This document shows, in pieces, positions 7,930-19,027 of a DNA stretch of 64,000 nucleotides. Origin of the DNA: Isoetes taiwanensis (lineage: Eukaryota; Streptophyta; Lycopodiopsida; Isoetales; Isoetaceae); NCBI GenBank assembly GCA_021234155.1, contig JAJEKV010000141.1, positions 380,039 to 444,038 of the forward strand. The letters are read 5' to 3'. The notes under the pieces were generated by a model. The model saw only the letters and a list, made by a program, of their open reading frames with translations. It was not told the DNA's origin and did not search any database. Position 1 is the stretch's first letter, and every line of letters starts with the position of its first letter. Made by a program: the position numbers and the translations under genes.

Positions 7930-9901
7930 CTATGTCATCTGTCTTAGAGGGTTGGTTCCCACATTTCCATCCCCTCTTTGAGTGTTACGATGAAAGGCTA
8001 TTTTAGCTTGTTTATGCGACTTCTCCATGCCTTGTGCACTCCACACTGCTAGGCTTCCATACTTCCTAAAAAACCAAGGTGCATGAGCCCAAAAGATGTG
8101 CAAGTAGTGCGTGACTTCACGCTCTCCCCATGCGTCTATGAAAGCTCTAATAAATTTGTTATTCGCTTGCACGAACATTTCTGCATCTTCTCTTGTGAGG
8201 TCACAATTCAGACAATGCATCCCACGCGTTTTTTTTCCTCAATGCCGAACGAACGCCATCTGTGCGGTCCTGCTCCGCATCAACCAGCAATTTTCCAAAT
8301 TCATAGACCTTTTCTCCCATCTGGTTTTCGTTCAGAGCCTCTCTATGATTCTTTATGAAGCGTCGAGCTTTCACCCCTCCAATTGACACCTTACGAGGCA
8401 CACTTGTTCTTCCTGCCCATTTCTCATCGAGCTCTAATCTTACATTGCCACCATGCAAACCTGCTTCTGATAGAACATGTTCAACTCTACGAATTCCTTC
8501 CTCTCTTCTCTTCTTGTCTGAAATGTTCCACATGAATCTGCAGCTCAAAAATATCATCTTGTTGATGATTCTCACAAAGCCGTGCAAAGTGCAGATATAA
8601 ACCCTCTCTAATGGAATGAGGAAAATGCCATGGAACTTGGGATCTTCTTCTCCTCTATTAGGAGCATTTGCTTGGTTAAGGGACAAGGTTGAAACAGTCT
8701 TCCCAAAGACTTGACTTCCTTGCATGATTGCGGTCTGATGACAACTTTTGCATGTTCCTTGTCCTCCTCCACTTATGTTGTACATTGCTTTCTCGCTTTT
8801 AAATCAGGCCTTAAGTGAAAAAATACTTTGTAAGATCCATAGTGATCTACTTGCAATTTTTCCCTCCCTCGAATCTAGATATTAGACTTCGGGATGTCGG
8901 TTTGATTGAACACCCATTTCAATACCTCGTGGGTTTCTTTCTGAACTTTAAAGAGACCTAACCACCAGGTGTCATCTTCAGATTGACATGAGAACCATTT
9001 TTCGGCACGCTTCTTCTCCTCGTTCGTCACCTCTACATCTTTTTTATTATTCTTGTTGCTCTTTGATTTAGCATGTGCAATTGCATTCTCAATTGCTCTA
9101 TTCATGATGACAACGGATACCCTCTCATACTTCTCAAACTTGGTCAGTTCCATTTCATCCAATTTTATGCAAACTTCAATCTCACCATTAGTTTCTGCAA
9201 CTGTTAAGTCATACTATTTGACAAGGAATTAAAGATTATTGCGTTCATTCATTCCAACTATATCACAACAATCCTTGCCATTCTTATATTTTATGGCTAT
9301 GGCAGGACCAGCACATTCAACGTGGTGCATCTCTCCTAATATGGCATACACCATCTTTGTCCTAGTAACCCTTGTATTCTCGACAATTTGTGGACGTGGA
9401 GCGAATACTTTTTTTGTGCCCATTCTTTTCAACGCTTCGTGGAATGGCTTGAATAGAGAACGGTAACCAAGCCTACTGATGCCTACATCATCACAAACAG
9501 TCTGTACATCTGTCGCTTCTAACTTCTTGTAGATCTCTTCTAGTACCATTTCCAATACCATCTTCTTGAGAGAAGAGTTGTAGGGCTGACAAATCATGTC
9601 CACTATCTCCCTGTTTGTCGCTAGGTTCTTCACTATGTAACCAAGATTGCTTCTAGTTTTCCCAGATCTTAATTGGCCTTTGCTAGTGTTGTAAACGGAC
9701 CTTGTGGCCATGACCCTGCGTCTGAATGCACCTGATCCAAACTTCAGTTCCTCTATCGGTCGAAAGTGCTTCTTCCTTTCTCGCAAGCCAAGGGGTGTTT
9801 TCTTCAAATTCTTTAACCTTACATTGAAGCCCAAAGTTTGCTCTTTCAAGCTCTTGGATCTTTTCTTGCAGCTGCCCTATCACCAATTTGGACTTGTCCA
9901 C
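7930..9901 (-). pseudogene. Probable transposon-derived protein gene, frame broken
   Basis: Minus-strand segments read in order: a coiled-coil start (9901-9683, QLQEKIQELERANFG), a 206-codon frame (9849-9229), a 95-codon frame (9162-8875, with ENAIAHAKSKSNKN and EDDTWWLGLFKVQ), a 194-codon frame (8785-8201) and a final frame (8220-7930). The last two overlap and must join by one frameshift near 8215: the first ends AWDALSEL and the second resumes CDLTREDAEMFV. Noted features are a CKSCH motif, ERVYICTLHGFVRII and the end THYLHIFWAHAP...GSLAVWSAQGMEKSH, which resembles the conserved HxPxxxxxxGS...GxExxH block of transposase-like proteins I have seen in plants and animals but cannot name with certainty. 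Gaps of 25-90 bp are too small for introns, so indels are likelier. Confidence 0.45.
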
Positions 9902-10936
9902 CAGATCTCAAAGAAGTTTCCCTCCCCAAGTCATTCCTTTCCTTCATCACGCGATTGGAGTAATGAAGCGAGAGAAAAAAGTCGTTGGTTTAAGTTATAA
10001 TTCTCTTGTGACAATCGGGCGGCTCATCTCAAGGAACGTATTCGATTCGAATGCCTTCATCCTCTCAATCTCTCACAATATCCCAAGAGGCCAGAGTTAC
10101 CGTCACCACAAAATCGGACTAAACTTGAAACGCCTAAATGGCGGTTTCTTGCCACTTTCGCCGGATCCAATGGATATAAACCGCCATCCGCCGGATATGT
10201 CGACACTTTTGAGCACGCAAGGCGCGCAACATATGTCGAGGTCTATGTTCTTATTTTTTAGACCTCCTTTTTGCGATTGAAGATTGGAGCATATTAAATG
10301 AGTCGGTTGGATCCTTAGCCACACATCATTTGGAGCTTCCATACCGCGTGGATCGCCGCGGCGAAAATGAAGGTGTACAATTTGTATGCCCGGCACAATT
10401 ACAATTCGGTGTGTGCGAGCGTCCGTACTAACCTCGTTTTTGAAATTTGCAACGTGCATATGGAAATCGAAAAGTCCATTCTCCTACAATACATGCTTTT
10501 ATACATTAAGCAAATTCAAAATTCGAATTGTAGGGGGGCGGGAAGCCTATATTGGGATGAAATAAAGATCCCGGTTACGAACTTTTAAGGCGCAATCGCT
10601 GCGCCTCGAAACGAAAGTCTGATACAAAGCTTCAACCTACACATTCAAATTTTGAAATGTAGAAGGCGGGAAGCTTGTATGGCCATGGCCTCTAAATGAA
10701 AAAAGCGCAAGACAAGAATCGGTGATGCGCATGCTTGGTATCTGACAAACCAAGAGACACCGTCATGAGTTGCCAGTATGCTATAATGCAAGTGGTTTTT
10801 TAGAAGCGCCACGTGTTGCATCATTCTGTCTGACAACCAACAGAATTAAATACATATGGCGCCATAAATGTGCAATCCCCCTTATTCCGGGAGAATATTC
10901 CAAGCAAATCTGTAATTATGAGAGTTTGGTATCCTA
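9902..10936. other. No recognised gene; small repeated AATTGTAG/GGCGGGAAGC motif
   Basis: Two related stretches end in GGCGGGAAGCCTATAT (about 10,538) and GGCGGGAAGCTTGTAT (about 10,664). Open frames on both strands show no domain. Confidence 0.35.
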
Positions 10937-10944
10937 GGTGGCAT

Positions 10945-11569
10945 CATGGAATAAAATAACGGCTAAGGTTAGCCAAATGGCTATTTTGTAGCAGTTTTGC
11001 GAAGAAAAACGGCTAAAGTAAATGGAAAAAATGCCCAAAAAAAAGAAAATTTTAGCCCAATTTTTTTGCCGCCCAAGTGAGTTTTTAGGTTGAATCATAT
11101 CCATTAGGACATCGATTAGCTAAACCTAAGATAGAGTGGGCTTGGAAAAATGGATAGATTAGCCCGAAATTCAACATCTTTAAGAAATTTCAAATAGGGT
11201 TTATATTTTTCTTTTTCTTTTCACTTTCTTTCTTGTTCCAAGTACAAAGTTGAAGCATTAGAGGAAAAGGAACAATGTAGTCCCTTTTTTTTTTAAGTTT
11301 TTGAACATGTTCATGTATATCTTGATTTATGTATTTACAATAAATTCAATGTCTTTGCCAAAATGCTTGGATTTTTTTAAATTACTATAGCGTGATGGCT
11401 AGTATTTACCTTTCCATTTTCTTAAAGTTTAGCCAAAGGCAAGAAACATTGATGGAGAAAAATCATTTAGTTTAGCCAAGTGTTAGAAACTTCTAACCCC
11501 AATTTGAAGGTAGTTTAGCTAAACCTATTTCGGCTACACTAAAATATAGGAGTAGTAATTTATTCCATG
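10945..11569. mobile_element. hAT-like MITE
   Basis: An AT-rich 625-bp segment with 11-bp terminal inverted repeats (CATGGAATAAA at 10945-10955 and its complement at 11559-11569) flanked by the identical 8-bp words GGTGGCAT at 10937-10944 and 11570-11577. An 8-bp target duplication is the hAT pattern. Subterminal GGCTA/TAGCC words recur inside. No transposase frame is present. Confidence 0.6.
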
Positions 11570-11579
11570 GGTGGCATGG

Positions 11580-13860
11580 GAAAAAAGGAGCGGAAATATG
11601 ACGTGGAATGGCTGATAGGAGGCCATTTTGAGACCCCAAATCCGCCCCAATGCCTATATTTATTGATCATTGCATACAAGGCCTTTGTAGCAGTAGCAAT
11701 GCGGTGATTAACACCAGGCGACCAAGGGTGTGAGCAGGCACAAATCTCATATCCCAGATATTTGTAGGAAGCAGCATGCTCCACTAGCTCTCCATTGTAA
11801 TGTATGTCGATATGTTTGCGTGTCCCAAATCCAAGAACCTTGGTTTTACTATGATTGACCGTCAACCCATATTCAAGACAAAAAGATTCAAGTGCAACAA
11901 GCTGTGCTTGTTGAAGATCCTTCTCGTTATGAGCAGATAGAAGGAGATCATCCGCATACAGTAAAAGCATTATCAATTTGTGGTGCAACTTCGGAAAGTT
12001 ACACCCAGCATCAATCAAATATTGCTCTAAATGATCAATATACATATCAAAGAGTGTCGGTGATAGTGGGCAACCCTGTTTAACACCAGTATCGCTCACA
12101 ATTGTGCCAGATAATCCATTAGGAGTGACGACCCTTTCTTCCACATGTTCATACAACCTTCCAATAGCAAACACCCAATCGCTTGGAACTCCAATTTGGG
12201 TTAACTTATCAAGTAGTTTCTGTCGGGAAATTGTATCAAATGCCTTAGCAAAAGCACTAAAACAGCAATACAATGGCTTCCCCTATGCTTTAGCTTCCTC
12301 CATCAATGCTCTAATAGTCAAAATATGATCCAGAGTGGATCTGCCTGCCCTAAAGCCAGCCTGTCCGCGTGCTCTTTGCCCATTTTCTTCTGCCCATGAC
12401 ACTAGCCTCCTATCAAATATGAGACCAAAGAGCTTAGCCAAGATTGGACTTACCATGATTGTGCGATAGTTGCTTGGTTCAAGCTTATCTCCAGCTTTAC
12501 GGATCGGATGGATAAGGAAACCTTCTCTCAGTGCTTGATTAAACATGTCTGTGACTCTTGATACCAATTCATTGCCAGCAGCCCGCAATAGTTCTGCTGT
12601 AAACCCATCTATATCAGCTGCTTTTCCTCTTGCTAGATCATGAATTCCAGCAAACACCTCATCTTCCATGATACGGATGCACTCTAGTTCCTTTTGTGGC
12701 AATTCCAATTTATCCGATCCCTTCATATAAAGGTAAGAAGCAGATGCTTGCCAACCGTCTGGATCTTCGAGCTGTAGCTTCTTTCTAGATGAAGAAAGTC
12801 TCTTCCAAAAGTGTTTTGGTTGAGCACATAACTCATGAACCAAGTCCTCTTGCATTTTCTCAATATATGCACGCTTTTTTTTTGCCACTAAATGCTTGTA
12901 AGTTCTACAAAGAGCAGGGGTCTTTGCGACTTTTCGTGCTTGCCTCAATTCATCATCATGCCATGAGTTTTGTGGATGTGTAGATGCCTGCAATTTGTCA
13001 TTTTTCATACCGTAAACAATTGAAGCACACTCTTTAATAATTTGGGTGAACATAGCAGCTCTTTCCTCAATTCCCATACAATCTACCAATACTGCACTTT
13101 TCTGTTTAAAAAGCTCCTCAAACAAATTGTTACGGGCCAATATATATCTAAATTGAGGCAGCTTGAAGCACTTTGAAGTCTCAGGTTTACTAGCTTCCAT
13201 TTTAAGACTCAAAATTAGCGGCGCGTGGTCAGATTCGGGGGCAAAATCGCCCATTTTAAATGCATTGATCATTTTAATCAGATGCGGGCTACCAATGATG
13301 TAATCCACTATTGAGTGGAAAAAATGTTGCTTATCATTATGACACCCTCTGTATATGAATAGATGTGAAAATGCTAGAGAAACTATCCCATTGTAAATGA
13401 TCATGTCTAAGGAAGCACAAATGTTTAACAATTGCTGACCTGCTTTATTTACTTCCTTATGAGCACTGATCCTATGCCAACTTTCATCTTCAAATACCAA
13501 ATTTCCAGGTCCATCACACATGGATATATCATATGCTTGTTGATCGCCAGTCCATCCATTGAAGTCCCCTAAAAGAACTATATCATGATCATCTCTCCAT
13601 TCTTGCAGTCTCAAGCCAAGCCTTAGCAAATCACATGTATCATTATCATATGAACTGGGAGGGAAATAACAAAATACCAGTAGCAAATGACGGTTATCAA
13701 GAGATCCATTCTTGAGTTCAATCCCTAAAAATTGTTTGCTTTCCTCATCACAAAAAAGCAGTGAAGCGTTGTTATCTAATTGCCTCCTATGATTGAACAT
13801 TTGCAAAGGTGATGCACGGAGATATTGAAATCTTACAACTTGCTATGGACATACATGAGC
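11580..13860 (-). mobile_element. LINE (non-LTR retrotransposon), truncated at both ends, one in-frame stop
   Basis: Minus-strand frame from 13806 (upstream codons continue to about 13850) to 12283, then TAG, then the same frame to about 11630. Endonuclease: LLGDFNGWTGD, a DYIIGSP block, and ESDHAPLIL, typical of APE-type nucleases (N-terminal part missing). Reverse transcriptase: GKAADIDGFTAELLR, NYRTIMVSPILAKLF, GQAGFRAGRSTLDHI, KQGCPLSPTLFDMYIDHL and LLLYADDLLLSA with the catalytic YADD intact. The only disabling change in 2.2 kb is the TAG at 12283-12285, in AKA*GKPLYCCF. Homology ends at about 11630, short of the C-terminal zinc knuckle, so the 3' end is lost, possibly linked to the neighbouring MITE. 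Confidence 0.85.
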
Positions 13861-15754
13861 CCAAAGTATTTAGACACAAAAGCAAATACCTTAACTAGCT
13901 TGGAAATTATATGGTTCCGAGTAAAAAAGAAATTTGTAATATGAGAATTTTGGACCAAGTTTCCCAACCTTAGGCTAAATCCGATGGAACGAATTGAACT
14001 TTGTTTTTTTTTTGTTTTTTTTTTTTTTTGAGGGTAAGAATTTTTTTGATTAATATAAAAATGGTACACGACCTTCTTGTGGGCTCCACAATAGGCCATA
14101 TAGGAAGTATACAATGCTCTTGGTCACCAGATAGAAAGAATTGTCACAAAAAATACATGCAGCCATCAAACTGAAAAACTACCCTAAGATCAAGTCCACG
14201 TACTATGCTCAAGGTTCTCAACCTCTTCTTCATCCCTGCAAAATGATATGCTCCTCAGCCTTTTAGTTCTTTCAATACTAGAGGGCGTGGCCTTCTTTCT
14301 AGCTCTTGTAGGTACTATGGGACAGTAATAGCACTTGTAGAGTGCAATCAAAAGATTATTCCTCAAGATCCTGAAGAACGCAGCCGAAGGAATACCTAGA
14401 AGAATAAGATATGTCACTACAAGTCGCTCTGGATTGTATGAGAACGCTTGAAGATCTGTCTTCTTCTCCTACTAGCAGTACTATAGAGCCTGACTTGCTC
14501 TTCCAGAAATGTACTCCACTACCAAGAAGTCCAACCCGCAAGATTTTAAGCAGAAATAGCATTGTACTAGGCAAGATTGCCAACTGTCTTCCCACTAGCA
14601 AGGTACTATAGGCCTCTCTCCAAGAGCTCCCACCAATACTAGAGCAACCCGCTACTCCACTAATATAACTGCCTCAACCTCTTCTCTACAATAAAGGTAC
14701 TATAGACTAGGCTACTCTTTCCATGGGAGCTTCAAGGCAAAGAAACATATATTTAACAGTTTTGAATACTACGGGAGAAATCCAATCACAATTCTAATGG
14801 AAATTTTCCAGAGAAGCCTCCAGCCAAATGCTGCAGCGCCACAGATCCATGGCTGCTCCGTCATGACAAGTAGGAGTTGCAGTGAACAAAATATCTGTTT
14901 CAATAATATCTGCCTCCTGAAGCACACCCCGAAAGATTTGAAGACATTACCATTTAAACAGTATATGTGTTGCAGCTACAAGAGACACAGGTCTCCCGTC
15001 CTGTATTTCTTGCTTTACCAATCTGACCTGTACGGATCACCATGTCATCCTCTCTAGCTGGGATAGAGAAGGGGAAAAAAAACCCATAGGCGATACCAAG
15101 CAAGCAACACAGAAGAACAAAAATAGGCCATTCTATGTCCCCTCCTACCATGGTAATGGCCAAGAAAAGACATGCTGCAGTGAGTGCAGAACCACAGTGA
15201 GTGCGGCCTTCAGGGTGTAGTGAGTGCAACAGGAAAAAGCCAACACCAAACAGGATAGAATGAATGACCTATCCAGATCTGAAAAATCAAGCTAAGTAGC
15301 ATCTATGTGCTCTAGCATCAGCCAAGAACAGGAGCTGACTACTAGCCTAGTTCTGCCTGAACACAGAAACGCAAATGGCAAATGCTTAAAGTAATCCCCT
15401 ACTAGATCAAGTGTAGATGCTAAGAGAGGGAGTTGGAAGTAGCACAGTTCCCATGTGAGTCACCTTTAAAATCACTTTTTTTTTCTAGAAATGTAGGACC
15501 ATTTCTGAGAGGTCCGGTTGGTGCCTTTATTTTCTCTTTTAGCATATCGTGCAATAATAAACGAGAAGCAACCATGCAGTTGCTGAAAGTCGAACAAGCC
15601 AATTTCTCTATGCATAAAGGTACTCCGAGCTTCTTTGGACCATGGCCTCAACCTCATTCTTTCTCATTCAAATCAGGCACATTGGAACATAGGCGGCACA
15701 TTGGAACATAGGCTTAGTCCAAATGCTAAAAGCCTATCGTCTTTCCTAAAATAA
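13861..15754. other. No recognised gene; poly-T tract and GGTACTATAG words
   Basis: A T-rich tract lies at 13999-14031. The word GGTACTATAG or a one-base variant recurs near 14312, 14475, 14604 and 14695. Open frames on both strands are short and unrecognised. Confidence 0.35.
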
Positions 15755-16723
15755 GGGTACCTACACACCATGGGGTCAATTTTGTTAAGTTAAGAAAATT
15801 TAAGTTAACTAGTAACACACATGTTTTTTGTTAACAAAACTGGTAATTTTAAGGGGTTAACTTTTAACAAATTGTTAGAGTTAAATTAGGCATTTAACCC
15901 CCTTTCACATTGATTCTTGTTATGTTAATTCTTAACATCGAGTTAACAATTTTATGTTTTGTCGACCAAAACTTATTCGATGCCGGACCCCTTCGTTTAG
16001 TTTTGTTAACTCCGTCGGAGGCCGGCGTCGAGACTATCGAGGGCTGATCTCCTTGCCGTGGCGTTGGCTTAGAGTGTGACGAATCCAATCTGTAAGTTTC
16101 TTCCATATACTAGATGAGTTTTTTCTTCCATATACTGGCGTTGAAAGTAGGGTATATTCTGTGCTTTTGTTTTTTTCTCTACATACCATCTCATTATCAT
16201 AGATTCTGTGTTTTACTAAGAGAATACACACTTCTTGAAGCTTATATATGCCATTGTTCAGAACAGTTAAAATCTAATGAAAAGGATTTGAAATCTAAAC
16301 AGAGAATAGTTTTGAAGCAGGAGCCAAATTTATCAAGGATTATGTAAATTTAATGGCCATGAAATACCCATTCTGGTACCTGACTAAAGGTTCGAGTTAT
16401 TTCTGCCTTTCTTGCTATGATTGGGTGAGTAATATATTACACACACAAACTGATTCTGTTTTTGAATCTATTGAATAACCGAAACTGATTCATAGGGCTT
16501 TGCAACAGCAAGAGATCATCCAGAACTGAAAAATGCAGTAAATGAGTGTGCAATGCAGATCTGGCAAAGGTTATTTTGTCTAGGAAAAGATGTATTAGTG
16601 CCAGAAATATATCTGCATGAATTGAGGCTACCAAAAAAACTGGGAGGGCCAGGGGTGAGGTATAACAAACCATTGGTTAACTTAAAATTTAGTTTAATTT
16701 AACCCATAGGTGTGTAGGTACCC
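15755..16723 (+). mobile_element. PIF/Harbinger-like element carrying gene exons (Pack-type)
   Basis: Perfect 15-bp terminal inverted repeats (GGGTACCTACACACC at 15755-15769 and its complement at 16709-16723), with partial pairing of the next 35 bp, flanked by TAA at 15752-15754 and 16724-16726. A TAA/TTA target duplication and a GG-start terminus are characteristic of PIF/Harbinger and Tourist elements. There is no transposase frame; instead the interior holds two spliced exons (separate entry), so it is non-autonomous with captured sequence. Confidence 0.75.
16310..16654 (+). CDS. Two captured exons of an unidentified gene
   Basis: Exon a runs from an acceptor at 16308-16309 (GAATAG|T) to 16424 and encodes 38 codons including KFIKDYVNLMAMKYPFWYL and FCLSCYDW; it is followed by GTGAGT. 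A 71-nt intron (16425-16495) ends CATAG. Exon b (16496-16654, 159 nt, 53 codons, phase 0 at both ends) encodes GFATARDHPELKN through LPKKLGGPG and is followed by GTGAGG. Splice signals match on all sides and the frame is clean across the junction, strong evidence of real exons. I do not recognise the parent gene. The exons lie wholly inside the transposon's inverted repeats. Confidence 0.6.
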
Positions 16724-16845
16724 TAAGGGGTTAATGATACATGAGCACAATACATCGTTCAAACAAGATACACGTAAAACAATGAATGAAAAAGATTCGC
16801 AAATTTTTGCGGTGAATTTATTGGCTCCCCATTTGGGATTCCAGG

Positions 16846-16902
16846 GGGTATTTGACTCGTGGTTTCGGCATGCACACTTATTCCACAAGTCGAATACCCC
16901 CT
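16846..16902. repeat. Foldback with 18-bp imperfect arms, one arm tandemly duplicated
   Basis: GGGGTATTTGACTCGTGG (from 16846) faces CCACAAGTCGAATACCCC (ending 16902), two mismatches. The right arm and an AT spacer are repeated once more at about 16915-16940. Confidence 0.6.
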
Positions 16903-16950
16903 AAGTTAAAAAAATATTCCACAAGTCGAATACCCCCAAATTAAAAAAAT

Positions 16951-17020
16951 GTTAAAGGTGGGCTCGAACTCGCGCAAGAAAACTAAAAAACGAATGCACT
17001 AACGATCTGCGCCACGCAAC
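16951..17020 (-). tRNA. tRNA-like sequence or tRNA-derived SINE head (degenerate)
   Basis: Read on the minus strand, 70 nt begin GTTGCGTGGCGCAGATCG (A-box-like, TGGCGCAGATCG), have a D-arm GCGC/GTGC pair, a T-rich anticodon-like loop, and GAGTTCGAGCCC (B-box-like, TTCGA). The acceptor stem pairs only partly and the anticodon stem does not form, so this is not a working tRNA. Its minus-strand continuation runs into the tandem foldback, as in a tRNA-derived SINE. Confidence 0.4.
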
Positions 17021-18803
17021 ATTACTGCAATAATATTGATTACCATATAGTAATAAACTATAATAATTATGGACGGCGTATTCGGCTCGCCGTTTTCTGG
17101 AATCCAACCCCCTATTTCTCTCGAAATTTTTGTGGAAGTTAAAGGGGTACAACACTACGATGTGTATAACACGGCAGCGTCTAATATTTACGACATTCTA
17201 TGAAGAAGTGTGTAAAGAAAGTTTTTCTAGTTGAAAATTGGAAGTTTCCGGCACGGCAGAAAATTTTCAGATAGACTTCCATGTATTATTTCTACAAAAA
17301 CTTATCGCTGGCCAAGGCCGCCGCGAACTCTTCCCAGCCATAACAAATGGCCTAACGCGCAACATCCCCGCTATTCGGCGTAAGGTACCATTTCCCGCGA
17401 AGACGCATTATTGCATGTGCCTAAAAATAAATTAGTAGCACAAAGCACAATTTAGAAGCCTAAAGAAACCATTGTGCAGCAAAAGTTTTACTTCTTCCTA
17501 TAATAATAATGTGATTGCTATAAGCTTCTTCTATCTGCATTCTTGGCGAGGATTAAGCGTATCCCAAGTAATGTCAATATTCGCAAATATCATACTTGTT
17601 TTAATCAAATATGAATGAGCAAAATGTAATAGCAATATAGAGTATTATGCAAAAGATTTATCGCATCAACCTGGATAAAGGAAAAGCAAATTCGAACACA
17701 AAATGAATCCATTGAGGGCTATTTGAGTCGAAATAAGGTGAATACATCTGCATGAGTTCAAACCCATCAAACGCCTTTTAATGGACACTTTATAAAGCAA
17801 GAGTAAAAAATGAAAATTTTCACATGTATAATGCAAGCCATAAAGCACGAAAGCAAGAATCATGGAAGAAATGGCAACTTGAATTGCCGATATTTGTTAT
17901 TATTGCAGCTATCGACTACTCCAAGAATGCTCCAATAGATCTGAATTGAACAATGGGCGTAAATTCTCAAGGCCCTAATATATGTTTCAAATGACCGCTT
18001 GTTGTCAATAATGTATCTCGTTGTTCCAGCCTTCATCAAGATTTGATCAATATAATTTGGACATGAGTTGTCAGAATTAAATATAGGACATCATATGCCA
18101 CTCCGCTTGCATTTTATGCAACTCCTCCAAAGAATGTATTCTCCATAGTAAGTCGTGTGACGTATGATATATCCCAATTAACAATATCTCCGTGCTTCTC
18201 CCTCATTACAACTTAAATTATGCACAAGGACTAGAAAACGCATAGCAAGCCATAAACTTAATCTTTCCCTCCCATAGCCACCAAATTTGCATCAACCTGG
18301 GAGCATCTTTGGAGAACATATCTCAGATCAGAAGCAAAATGCTTATCTTAAGACTAAATACCTTAGGACAATGTTCATGCTCAATGAACATGGCTTATTC
18401 CCCCGATCGGGCTAGGTATTGTTTTATTTCTTTGTCCCAATAATATAAAAGATGCTAAATAGACTATTGATATCAAAAGTATCGCAAATTTTGCAAGCTT
18501 CACCTCTCAAGATCTTATCTTGTAGAATGATGCCCCGCCATCTCTATCTGTTTTGTTCTCTCGGCGTAGATGGGATGCTACAAAATGTAGTAAACCCGGA
18601 TATAAATTGCTAAATCTCTTATTTCTTCATTTCGGTATTCCTTAACACTTATTAACTATTTCAAACTTTTAGAAACTCCAGAACTTTTGAAACTCCTTTC
18701 GACATTAATGCTTAGCCCTCTTAGGGAATTCAAGTTTAAGATGGATACCATGTTGGGTCCGGTTCAAAAGCATGTAAAAAGGAACGAGAACAATAGACAA
18801 ACG
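17021..18803. other. No recognised gene
   Basis: AT-rich DNA with only short open frames; no domain, RNA gene or element boundary that I can support. Confidence 0.4.
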
Positions 18804-19027
18804 AAAAAATGATGGGAAATGCAAGCCAAAGAAATGCCGCAGAGAAATAATCACGCAGTATTAGATTATTGAATCAAATAAGTGGATTTCTCATTTTTGT
18901 CAAAGGGTGGAACTAAAAAAATGATGGGAAGTGCAAGCCAAAGAAATGCCGCTGCAGAAATAACTATTTGCTGCAGATTAGGTGATTGAATCAAATAAGT
19001 GGATTTCTCGATTTTGTCAAAGGGTGG
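18804..19027 (+). repeat. Two tandem copies of a ~110-bp unit
   Basis: Units at 18804-18910 and 18914-19027 share AAATGATGGGAARTGCAAGC at the start and CAAATAAGTGGATTTCTC plus GTCAAAGGGTGG at the end; the middle is more diverged. Confidence 0.75.

Noticed and set aside
16951-17020. Functional tRNA-Lys gene
   Set aside because: Acceptor and anticodon stems do not pair; only the promoter-like boxes are kept.
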